Assembly: GCA_021186555.1 (NCBI GenBank)
Contig: JAJKFL010000011.1
Span: forward strand, 31,855,611 to 31,919,610
Reading direction: 5' to 3'
Origin: Reticulitermes speratus
Lineage: Eukaryota > Arthropoda > Insecta > Blattodea > Rhinotermitidae
DNA: 64,000 nucleotides
Positions 43,124-53,423 of the stretch are shown here, one piece after another (the stretch's first letter is position 1; each line of letters begins with the position of its first letter). The notes beneath the pieces were generated by a model. That model saw only the letters and a program-made list of their open reading frames with translations. It had not been told where the DNA came from and ran no database searches. A program made the position numbers and the translations under genes.

Positions 43124-45820
43124 ATGGACTCCACACTATTAAATTATGGACGGTTTTACCTCTATACGGGCCGCCCGGCTTTTTTCTAAAAGGGAGCGCC
43201 ATTTTCTGTATCGCCACTTTCAAACTTCGCAACTCTGAATGTATAACTCGGGAGTTCTACTGCACTAACATCACCTTTCATGATCGTGTCTTGAGAAATC
43301 TTCACGCGGAAGAGGTCGCGTTGTTTGAGGTGGAGAAAATGGAAAAGGCTATGAACTGGTAAGTGAAACGAACTATTTTTGTAATAACAATTTGTGAATT
43401 TGTAAAACTGAGATGTTGTTGCTCTTTATGCTAGTGTTATTACTGCAATAGAGTATTATTATTATTATTACTATTATTATTACTATTATAAGTTTAGCGA
43501 CGTTGTGCCTGTCATATGACGGGCTGCCACAACATTCACGCGCTACTCCACGACACACTGTAAACATCGATAGTAATCAGTACCTTCGATTTAATAGATA
43601 ATAAAAAATTGCTGTCACTTGTAACTGATACTAATCGATAATCATAAGTACCATAAGATTACCATCAATAATGATCGGCTACAAGACAAGCAATGTACGT
43701 ACAAAGTAAATTTGAGTCTCGTTCGCCTAACCATTGTTGCCGCAGAAAATCATTAAGTGTTACATTTTACGAGTGTGTGTTATTGAACACAAATTTGTAT
43801 TTTGACTTTCCCTACAACTTGTCTGAAACATTTCTCATTCTAAGAATTCAGTGAGATATTATCATAAACGTACATAAGTCTTCATCTAAAGTACAAGTTA
43901 TTCTTGCAAGCTTTTAAGGAAGCTGAATTTTCTCGACAGATTTTAGAAAAATAATCACACATCAAATTTCATGGAAATCCGTCCAGCAGGAGCCGAGTTG
44001 TACCATGTGGACGGACGGGCGGACGGACAGACAGACAGACATGACGAGGCTAAAGGTCGCTTTTCGCAATTTTGCTATCACTATTGATGGCAATCGATTG
44101 TAGATAAAAATGTATCTGGTGTGTGACACAGGTCACGTAAAAGGCAATAAATATACGTACAGCATTGTAGTAGTAGTACTGGTAGTAGTAGTATTAGTAG
44201 TGGGAGAAGAAGGAGGAGGAAGAGGAGGATATTTAATCTCGCTGTCAGAAAATTGTTAGCTTCATTATGCCGTTTCATCCGGCCATTTGTCTCTCTGCAC
44301 GGAACAGCTCGACTCCCACTGTACGAAGTTCACTAAATCAGTCCAACAAATCCGTTTGTTAAGATCTGATAAAACCGCTCTATATAAATACCTACTTACT
44401 CTTACGATAACACCTCACAGTATTCGAGATAAGCACATACAAGGAACACGATAACTCACCCTTTAAACTGTACGTACAGCAGAGCCAGAGAGGCCGAAGA
44501 AAATGTTGACGACATAAACATAACAGTCAATAACAAATCATCCCACCCGCATGTAGACCGCACCGAAGAGCTTTTAGTTTATTTATTTTTAATGTAGTAA
44601 CCTATTTAAACAAGGCTTTGTAACTTCACTCGACCGTCATTACACATAGCCCTGCTGCAAATTTTCTCCGTGTTGTAGCAACAGTATTACAATCGAACAA
44701 AATCGATTGTAATAATTTTGACATGATACGGATAAAATTGTGCTGCGTCATATTCCAGAGGAACACAATCTCAATAGCCACGGCCGTGAGACCCTCAGTT
44801 CCCGAATATAATTTTTCTGGACGGGTTCATGTATCCCTTCAACGACGCTTGGGTTTAATTTCCAACCACTGTACAGGACGGAAAGGTTTTTTAATTTACA
44901 TTATCCTTAAATGCATTCACGACTGCACGGTACACCGAGGCCCGCACTGAAGCGTCAACAACGTGGTCAGTAACTCAGAATATACAGCGTCGGACTGTAC
45001 CTTGATTGGTAAGTACTCGCTATAAACCGTAAGGTAGAGTATACGATGGGGAGCGATCGTAGCCTCATTGAGGAAGGAGTACAATCCACATACTAGTCTA
45101 AATGGTGAACCACTATCAGGACATTCGATATGATAGTTGAAATTGGCAAATATAGCAGGATTAATTCCACAAAGTCTCCAGCTTCAGGCGCAGGTAAGGT
45201 TAGAGGGCCTAGGCTGATGTTACAAGTCGGGAGAGTGCGCGAAGTCGTGTGTGCGCAGATCAGTGTGTCTCTGCAGTCAAAGTGGTGGAGGTGCCAGTAT
45301 TGGTCTGCTTATGTAGCAGCTGCAGTCGTGTTACTGAGTTATGACGACCTCAAGGTTTATGAGACTCGCGGTGAAGGTCGTCATGCAAAATGACGGGGAC
45401 TTTGCGGATGTAATCCTGAATATAAATCTAAATCACTGTTGTCACACTATCCGCTCGCATGAAAGTGAAGTGAAATTATTTTTGCCTTCCAGCATAGCAG
45501 TCAGTGTGCAGCTCTACAGTTCACTCTCGCCTTGCGGAAAGTGCTGCATGCAGATCAGGGGGTTCCTTGATTACCGGCCCCAGTGCACGCTGCACATCGC
45601 TTTCGCATGTCTGTATTGGCCCAGTGTCGACGTCAACCGCTACGGCCTGCGAGTGCTAAACGAACACCGCAACGTCAGGCGGCTGGATGTCTTCACAGAC
45701 CAGGAATGGAAGCTGCTGGAAGACAGAGGGTTTTTCACGTTGTTACCCTACGCAAGATATATAATGCATGTATGGGATGCCTACTGGAGGCAGCAATTGA
45801 TTGGCATAGTAACCGCTTAA
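43124..45820 (+). pseudogene. AID/APOBEC-like deaminase, unit 1 copy, frameshifted exon 1
   Basis: Exons are 43124-43358 and 45493-45820, homologous to the intact gene in unit 2. Exon 1 is 1 nt shorter: near 43183-43192 the run CTTTTTTC has lost a base relative to its copies, so the frame from the ATG meets a TAA. Beyond it the frame with the HAE motif (LRNLHAEEVALF) is intact, and so are the donor, the acceptor and all of exon 2 (SPCGKC, stop at 45820). It is therefore either a recent pseudogene or a 1-base homopolymer error in the assembly. Exon 2 differs from the unit 2 copy at 18 of 328 bases, with no indel. Confidence 0.75.
43800..44060 (+). repeat. Dispersed repeat in the deaminase intron, unit 1
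   Basis: The block with AAATTTCATGGAAATCCGTC and GGACGGACAGACAGACAG is repeated in unit 2 (54480-54740) and in reverse at 28480. Confidence 0.55.
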
Positions 45821-45999
45821 ACTGCCATTCCCCTTGGCTAAACAAGAGTCGAAAGTTGTGGATGTAAAGGTACAACACGGTAAGGCCCGTAGCCAGACCA
45901 TGAACACAGTGGTTGCAGTGGTTTTCAGTGCGGGTGCTTATACATACATACGTTTAAACACAGATATAATGCTCTATTATACACATAATGTGTGTGTAC

Positions 46000-46043
<44 letters not shown>

Positions 46044-46144
46044 CCCCTGTTTTTTAAAAAGGAAACTAACTGCCACTTTGATCTAAATTCAGTTACGTGT
46101 AGCAAATCATTCAACTAATGTTCCTCTATGATACGTAAAAAGAT

Positions 46145-46514
46145 GACAACTCCAACTTCAAGAATAACCAAGATATGTGCGGGATAGTCTACCTCAACGC
46201 AGTTATATGTAATACGGAGCCAGTGAGGGGTGAGGAGAGAGGTGCATACAGGGTTTTGGTGGGGAAACCTGAGGGAAGGAGACCACTTGGAAGACCCAGG
46301 CGTAGATGGGAGGATAATATTAAAATGGATCTTCAAGAAGTTGAATGGGGGGGGGGGCATGGACTGGATTGATATGGCTCAGGATAGGGACAGGTGGCGT
46401 GAGTGCGGTAATGAACCTTCGGGTTCCATAAAACGTGGGGAATTTCTTGGCTAGCTGACGACCTGTTAGCTTCTCAAGAAGGACTCTGCTCCATGGAGTT
46501 AGTTAGTTAGTTAA
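46145..46514 (+). mobile_element. LINE 3' end, unit 1
   Basis: It encodes the tail [20 protein letters not shown], then [11 protein letters not shown], the usual end of insect non-LTR reverse transcriptases, and closes with GTTA repeats. A short deletion after GGTGGCG shifts the frame, so it is dead. Confidence 0.85.
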
Positions 46515-47339
46515 AACGGAGCCACCTTCTTGCTTCTCCCGTAAAATTGATATTTTGTGGGTTGTCACCTTTTTATAGGGGCGATATTATGTATGCATAA
46601 GCGTAAAAAGCGCCTTTGTTAGTACAAAAAAATCAACACTTTAATTACGTAATGCACTCTATAATATTGCACAAAAATCTTACATATATATACATTTTTC
46701 AAAATGAGCTTTTCCAACCACGGCGGTCCAACAGAGGCAACACGTGGATGCGGTAAGGTGTGCCACGTTTAGCGGGCTGATCAGCACGTGTCTTTGATAC
46801 TTTGCAAATTCCTAGTGAATGCATCCAGATTTGTAGGAGATGCTTTGCACCCTCCTGCACCCCCCTGACTACGGGCCTCAACACGATTTTTAAGAATACC
46901 CCTATTTGGGCGCCAAATCTCCACGCACATGCTGTTCCTTTGCGTCTCACTCTAAATCAACTCTGATTCAAGTTTATATTCTAAATATTTAAACGTCATA
47001 TTGCTTTTGATCACGACATTTCAATAAATATTTCAGCTCATCCATGCTTGTTTATTGCATTACTTCGCCAACCGTTTCGGTACGACCGTGTGGTCATCAA
47101 GCATTGCTCTTGCATACTATTGTTAAAATACACTGATGAAAATTAAGTTTAAATTAAAAATAAGATTATAATGGGATTAAATAAAGTCAAATGCTGCAAA
47201 TTATATACGTGTCTTCTGACATCTGCTTACAGAGCTTGAAATGTTCTCACTGTAATGCTAGTGGTATATGTACATGTGTCATCCAACATACACCTTGTCA
47301 GCCACGCTTCATAACTTATCACCACACTCCTTAATTCTG

Positions 47340-47820
47340 CATATGTCTAAGATAGTCTAAAATATATCACAATGTTACCTCCACGACTCATACATATGTC
47401 TAGGATTGTATAAAACATTTCGCAATGTCACCTCCACTACTCATACATATGTCTAAGATTGTCTAAAATATTTCGCAATGTCACCTCCACTACTCATACA
47501 TATGTCTAAGATTGTCTAAAATATTTCGCAGTGTCACCTCCACTACTCATACATATGTCTAAGATTGTCTAAAATATATCGCAATGTCACCTCCACGACT
47601 CATACATATGTCTAGGATTGTATAAAACATTTCGCAATGTCACCTTCACTACTCATACATATGTCTAAGATTGTCTAAAATATTTCGCAATGTCACCTCC
47701 ACTACTCATACATATGTCTAAGATTGTCTAAAATATTTCGCAATGTCACCTCCACTACTCATACATATGTCTAAGATTGTCTAAAATATTTCGCAGTGTC
47801 ACCTCCACTACTCATACATA
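47340..47820. repeat. 53-bp minisatellite, unit 1, about 9 copies
   Basis: CATATGTCTAAGATTGTCTA, then AAATATTTCGCAATGTCACC, then TCCACTACTCATA make the 53-bp unit. Confidence 0.95.
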
Positions 47821-48241
47821 TGCAGGGGCGTAAGTTGGGGAGGGGCCTCCTGCAGCGGCAGAGTCAAAGGGGCGGCAAAATGGGCAAAAATTAATGTTAT
47901 AAATAAAAACTAATTCTGTGCACTCAACAAATATTAAAGTATGGAGCCAAATAAAAGGAAATTCAATAAATAACTGTGATTTTTTAAGCTCGTAGGTCAA
48001 TGTCGTCATTCGTTTCGGGAGCCGAAAAACATAGCTACTCTACTGTACAAATGCATTAAGAACTTCTCCAGTGTTACGCCGAAGGAGCTTGTTGGGTGTA
48101 TGTCAATGGCAGACTGACTCCTCCGATGTATCGCCGTACAGACTGGCAAATAGTTCCTATCTATCATACTAATCTGCGACATGTCCCAAATACCGAACTT
48201 TAATTAACACTGTCCTAAGAAACTCAAATATCAAATGCGTT

Positions 48242-49988
48242 ATTCAGTTTTACCAACAATTGCCTCACAAAAAACTACTTTTTTATAGTTCTATTAATAT
48301 CGATGCATTCCCCTACACGTGTTTCAGTTCTTAGGCCATCTTCAGGGGGCTAATAAGCTACTACACTTCAACTTGCATGTTAGAAGGGTCAAAAGAGTAC
48401 CCTTGTCTCAGTAATTCAGCCCACACCACTCCATACAACAACACGCGAAGCAACACGCTCACAATTAACAACAAAAACAATACCACGACTCCCCTCCCAG
48501 GGGACACCGCCTTAACGAAGCACTGTCCGTGCGGGCGGAGAGGGTTTGAGTGCCCCAAAGAAGCTGGGGGCTAAACCGGCGGTAGCTTAGCTACTGGTAG
48601 GGTCTCCCAAGCCGGGCAGGCCTCAGCTGAGGGGCCAGACAAAGCGTGTTCCACAACGACCTGTCTGAACCAATAACCTTTCCATAACATCCTTCCTATT
48701 CACCCAAGTCAAGGTGTGAGGTATCGTGCCGAGGACTGCATGGCACTGGGGTGGAAAAACAGCAGTGCATTTACGATCCCCTCGGGGAACCGGGCAGCAC
48801 CCCGTTGTATTTATGCCTTCCACCCGTAAGGGGCTCTGCGGGTGGTGACTGTTACTTCCCCATTACTTGTGGGAATAAAATGGACACAGTAATTAATGGA
48901 CTTGATCAAGGAGTGGCTGAGGCTGTAGATTTGATACAAGTAAGTTCTGAGCTGAGTTCTGATGAACCTGATCAAGGAGCAGCTGTGGCTGCAAACTTGA
49001 TACTGAGGCTGTAGGCTTTGAGCCTTTCGCTGTTTCTTCTGATGAGGACAGACTGGCTGCAGGTGTCTATACGACTAGACTGCAGTCCAGGCGACTCTCG
49101 GGAGTGCAGCGGAAGTAGCTCATTAAAGTAAGAGAAGGTGGTGGCGAGAAGTAGTGGGGGTGTGAGAAGACCCCACTCTTACTCGAGTATTCCACCTTCG
49201 ATGAACCTGATCAAGAAACGGCTGTGGCTGCAGACTTGATAATTGAAAGACTAAGGGTTAGCACAACAAGCCTAGGGCTGTGGTGCGTCCGGAGCTAATG
49301 CCGACGGGCCAATAGAGGGGCTGTACGCTCTGAGCCTTGCGCTGTCTCCTCTGATGAGGACAGACTGGCCGCAGGTGTGACCAAACTGCAGACCAGGCGA
49401 CTCTCGGGAACGCAGCGGAAGCAGCTCATTAAAATAAGAGAAGGCGGTGGCGAGAAGTAGTGGGGGTGTAACCAGACCCCACTCTTACTCGAGTATTCCA
49501 CCTTCGATGAACCTGATCAAGGAACGGCTGTGGCTGCAGACTTGATAATTGTAAGACTAAGGGTTAGCACAATAAGCCTAAGGCTGCGGTGCGTTCGGAG
49601 CTAATGCCGACGGGCCCATAGACACAGAAGAAGAAGGAGAAGATACCACGACTCCGTGCACAAGTGACCAACAACGATAATTTAAATATTTTAAATATTT
49701 TAAATTGTGACTTTAATTCAGAAGATAAATTATAATTTTTTACAATTTTACAAAATTTTACAAATGAAAATGAAAATTTATTACTGAGACAAGGGTACTC
49801 TTTGTACCCTTCTAACATGCAAGTTGAAGTGTAGTAGCTTATTAGCCCCCTGAAGATGGTCCAAGGACTAAAACACGTGTAGGGGAATACATCAATACTA
49901 ATAAAACTATAAAAAAAGTAGTTCTTTGTGTGTGCATTTGTTGGTAAAACTGAATAGTGTGAAAAATTCACGGTGAAAGCAATATAAA
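48242..49988. mobile_element. Inverted-repeat hammerhead-type retroelement, unit 1
   Basis: ATCAAATGCGTT at 48230-48241 and 49989-50000 is the target duplication. The arms at about 48242-48415 and 49778-49954 are inverted copies. Each has a decayed hammerhead core: - strand CTGAAGA...TGAAACACGTGTAGGGG near 48350-48310, and + strand CTGAAGA near 49850. The tail CACGGTGAAAGCAATATAAA matches the element at 11400. It is inflated by the 1150-bp insertion at 48493-49642. Confidence 0.85.
48493..49642. mobile_element. 1150-bp insertion unique to unit 1, 13-bp TSD
   Basis: ATACCACGACTCC is duplicated at 48480-48492 and 49643-49655. Unit 2 has a single, empty site at 59747-59759. The insert starts CCTCCCAGGGGACACCGCC and ends with a GAAGAAGGAGAAG purine tail. 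Inside are two copies of a roughly 300-bp segment (GCGCTGTCTCCTCTGATGAG type, about 49020-49260 and 49325-49560). No transposase or RT frame is seen; I suspect the non-coding end of a retroposon. Confidence 0.85.
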
Positions 49989-50373
49989 ATCAAATGCGTT
50001 GTTTCCTTCCAGAAACCTGTAGCCACGTACACCCTATTTAATGCTATGTTGTTCAATTTATATCTCTTTCTTTGTCTTTACTACAAATATTTCAAAATCC
50101 ACAACTTCGCCACTGAGAAATTTGAGCTCAGGAACGTACCGCAAATCTCAACGCTCAATCTCTGAGCATTCGCATTAAGTAGCGCTTACCAGGAACGAAA
50201 ACTACTGCCTAAATCGCGGTGTACCTCCAGCTATTCCATTTCAGGGCAGCCTGTACCGAAACTGAGAATTAACTATACCTTTGTGATTTTACTGTTTAGT
50301 GATTTTTGTTGTTGTTGTTGAGAACTCACATCTACAAAAGCTAATAAACAAATGACAAACATCAAGTTTATTA

Positions 50374-50487
50374 AATTTATTTTGATTTCACCGTGCATCT
50401 TTTACTAATTATTAATAAGTCACCAACTAAATGCACTTATAGTGTTCTTTAAATAAAGAAGTGCGTTTAGTTAGTGACTTATTAACA
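50374..50487 (-). mobile_element. 114-bp mini inverted-repeat element, 14-bp TSD
   Basis: ATCAAGTTTATTAA occurs at 50360-50373 and about 50488-50501. The 28-bp arms (50411-50438 and 50460-50486) are inverted. On the - strand the end reads GATGCACGGTGAAATCAAAA, the same tail as the larger hammerhead elements. It recurs in unit 2 near 60470-60590. Confidence 0.7.
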
Positions 50488-51042
50488 ATCAAGTTTATTA
50501 ATTGTGCAACAAGCACCGTACGGTTCGCACATCGACACACGCTGTAGCGCCCTGGCAACATCTGCCTTCAGGACATCTACTTGTAGTGCCTAACTACCTA
50601 AAGAGGTTCTACTGATAGTGTAGTTTCTCAGGCATCCGCTCGCTCCGTCTTTAACTCCATCTTTACGGTAGTGTTGCTACCAGTCAGTTTGTAACTTTCA
50701 GCAGATTATGACAACTGCTGTGCCTAATAAACGTCACAATACATTCTACCTACCTAATACTTCTCAATTTAGACAAGTACCTAAAGTTTCGCTGCTACCA
50801 ATTTTGGGAATGTTAGACTAAACTGTAAGTATTCATATCACTACGTTCGTGCAAACAGTATTAAAATGGTTTCTTCAAAATCTCATTACTCTGGTTGTTA
50901 ATATAATTTCCCCCGAAAAGTTAAGCTATTGTAAGTTTCAGGAATTATGCAGAATTCAGTAAATCAAATTCCCAATCATAATTTTACCTATTTTCCCGTA
51001 TCTACGATAATCTATTCATGGAAGTAGTCGGGCTAGGACATA

Positions 51043-52354
51043 CACAGTCCGACAATTATATAATGAGACTGGTTTTATTTTGACCAAGATAGAAGTGCCA
51101 TCTATGAAGCAATGCATGCCATCCAAGTGCCCAACCTTCATCTGTAATCTGGCAACACCGCAACGCCCCACGCTGAGCATGACGGGAAATACGGCGCCAT
51201 GTTGTGTAGGTAGTGAGAGGACGTGGTCACAGTAGCAGCATGGAGCAGAGAGCGAACATTAAATTCTGTGTTAAACTCGGGAAAACTGCAGCTGAGACTG
51301 TGAAATTGATGAGACAAGTGTATGGGGATAATTCTTTATCTCGTGCACAGATATTCAGGTGGTATACACGATTCAAAAGTGGTGTGGAAACGATTGAAGA
51401 TGAAGCCAGGCCTGGGCGTCCATTTTCTGTTCGTAACGAGGGACTCATTGTGAAAGTGAGAGAACGAATACAAGAAGAACGTTGTGTGACTGTGAGAATG
51501 ATGGCTGATGAGTTTGGTGTTAACAGGGAGACGATTCGTCAAATCTTAGTGGAAGACCTGGGCAAGAGAAAGGTCGCTTCCCGGTTTGTGCCGCATTCAT
51601 TGAATGATGATCAAAGACACGAGCGTGTTCAGTACGCAAAAGACATCATTAAAACTGCTCATAGAAATAAAACTTTCTTGAATTCGATTGTAGCAGAGGA
51701 TGAAACTTGGTGTTTTCGCTATGATCCCACAACTAAACGCCAAAGTGCTGAATGGAAGTCACCAGCATCACCAAAAGGCAAAAAAGTTCGTTTTCAAAAG
51801 TCAAAAGTGAAGACAATGTTTGTGTGTTTCTACGACAGCAAGGGAATTATTCACCACGAGTTTGTCCCTCAGGGACAAACTGTCACTGGAAATTTTTATT
51901 TGAGTGTTCTGGAACGCCTATGGAAGAGGATTCGCCGTGTCCGGCCCGAGTACTCAGCACCAGGCAGTTGGTTTCTTCTTCACGACAATGCACCGGTTCA
52001 CCGGGCAGTTGCTGTACAAGAATTTTTAGCCAAAAAACAAGTGTGCGTGCTCAATCATCCGCCTTACTCCCCTGATTTATCCCCCTGTGATTATTTTCTG
52101 TTCCCCAAACTGAAGTTACCATTGAAAGGGCGCCTCTTTGAAGATGTTCAAGACATCCAAGGAGCTGTGACATCGAGTCTTCGGGCCATACCACAAGAAG
52201 ACGTGCAGAGGTCGTTCCAGTCTTTGCTAGATCGTGCCACTCGCTGTATCAATGCAGAAGGGATGTACTTTGAATAAAATACAGATAGTACTCAAGTCTT
52301 TTGTTCCAGTTTTATTCTATAACCTCAGTCTCATTATATAATTGTCGGACTGTG
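51043..52354 (+). mobile_element. Mariner transposon, unit 1, complete
   Basis: 1312 bp with roughly 28-bp inverted ends (CACAGTCCGACAATTATATA and its complement) and TA on both sides. It contains a full transposase frame. Confidence 0.95.
51240..52277 (+). CDS. Mariner transposase (D,D34D), unit 1
   Basis: 345 aa starting at the ATG at 51240 (MEQRANIKF), the usual start for the family; the frame extends upstream only without an ATG. An N-terminal paired helix-turn-helix region (to about residue 110) is followed by FVPHSL (a WVPHEL-type motif). The catalytic triad is the Asp in VAEDETW, the Asp in LLHDNAPVH, and the Asp of SPCDYF, 34 residues after the second one. The C-terminus CINAEGMYFE is normal for the family. 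It cuts and pastes DNA at TA sites. The frame is open throughout and the ends match, so it could be active. Confidence 0.95.
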   Translation: MEQRANIKFCVKLGKTAAETVKLMRQVYGDNSLSRAQIFRWYTRFKSGVETIEDEARPGRPFSVRNEGLIVKVRERIQEERCVTVRMMADEFGVNRETIRQILVEDLGKRKVASRFVPHSLNDDQRHERVQYAKDIIKTAHRNKTFLNSIVAEDETWCFRYDPTTKRQSAEWKSPASPKGKKVRFQKSKVKTMFVCFYDSKGIIHHEFVPQGQTVTGNFYLSVLERLWKRIRRVRPEYSAPGSWFLLHDNAPVHRAVAVQEFLAKKQVCVLNHPPYSPDLSPCDYFLFPKLKLPLKGRLFEDVQDIQGAVTSSLRAIPQEDVQRSFQSLLDRATRCINAEGMYFE

Positions 52355-53353
52355 TATCTTCATCTTTCTTACAGCTTACGTCCCAGCAGTCCACTGACAA
52401 ATACAGGTTACATTTTCTAAGAAAATATATATGGTATATTTTCGTCTACTTCATTCTAATAAGCAAACACACAAAGAAAACACAACTACGTCACCATTAT
52501 TATCTTACTATTTATCTAGTAGGGGGGAGAGGGCCCTAACAACACTAAGGCTGGGTCATCTTAATATTCTACTCAACCCATCATATTTCAGTCTTAAACT
52601 AATTTTGAAAAGAAAACTATATTGGAGCAATTTACTCCACGTCACACAGTTTCGGAGGCACCGTACACCACTCACCAGGCATGAACACGAAAATCAGGGC
52701 TATCAAGCTCATCTTAGGTTTTTCTCAAGCACCGCGTATTTGCGTCAGTTCTTGACGAAAGATGGAACACAAAAGACACTCGTGTTGGTGCTAACGGCCT
52801 CACACGCCTTCACTGAACTTACCAGATCTGCGCTTTCTAGTTCACTTAGCAACAGCATAATGCCAACCCGACAAACAGTTGCTGTCACTGAGCGGATGTA
52901 ACGTGATAAAACCTTCCTGCTGTTAGCACAAAGTGTTAATATTAATTATAATTTAATATTATACTCCCATCGTTGCCTAAGTATTCCAAGAATACTTGTC
53001 CCTTTAGTTTTTCTGTACAAAATATGAAAAAAATTATCTTCTCTCTCATGCGTGCCACGTTCCCCGGCCAATTAAGGGCGATCCTTAATTTGATCCCTTA
53101 CAGTTAATTAAACTCCTTATCATGTAATGTCCTCCAGCCTCCTGTTACTTCTTCCTCTTCAGTCAAAATACTGCCCTCGGAAATTCCTCTCGCCCTCAAA
53201 CTTCGTTTTTCCTTAAATGTAAGAGGCCAACTAACCCACCCACACAACAAAACAAACAAAGTTATCTTCACAGATTTTTCATCATTTATCTAATAATTTC
53301 CTGGAATAACAAAGATAATCTAATCTTTCATCTAACTGTGCAAATTAAGCGCT

Positions 53354-53359
53354 TATAAG
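53354..53359 (+). promoter_or_regulatory. Possible TATA box of the deaminase gene
   Basis: TATAAG 65-70 bp before the ATG, conserved at 43054 and 63459. No clear initiator follows, so this is tentative. Confidence 0.3.
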
Positions 53360-53423
53360 GACAGTTATCTGCCACTTTTCCGTTCGGCTTAAGAGAGCAT
53401 AAACTAACTTACTGACGCAAGAA

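Larger units (their letters stand above)
42650..52951 (+). repeat. Tandem segmental duplication, unit 1 (about 10.3 kb)
   Basis: Sequence from TTTAATATTATACTCCCA onward recurs at 52952 (offset 10,302) and 63056. Order within the unit: deaminase exon 1, intron with dispersed repeat, deaminase exon 2, LINE tail, 53-bp minisatellite, inverted-repeat retroelement, mariner. Unit 1 differs from unit 2 by roughly 2-5% in the stretches I compared. Confidence 0.95.

Noticed and set aside
45130-45393. 87-aa frame overlapping the deaminase region
   Set aside because: The unit 2 copy has stop codons in it (GTTTAA and TAG), so it is not conserved as protein.
45341-45492. N-terminal 50 codons of the 159-aa frame ending at 45820 (and 56037-56188), containing HESE
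   Set aside because: HESE does not fit HxE spacing. A strong acceptor TTTTTGCCTTCCAG precedes 45493/56189, and the true HAE exon lies upstream with matching phase, so this stretch is intron.
46699-46950. 83-aa - strand frame, also at 57380-57634
   Set aside because: No domain; frame differs between units through small indels nearby.
52431-52901. 156-aa frame right of the mariner, also at 62535-63005
   Set aside because: No recognisable domain or promoter; open in both units, but those are nearly identical everywhere, so this is no evidence of coding.
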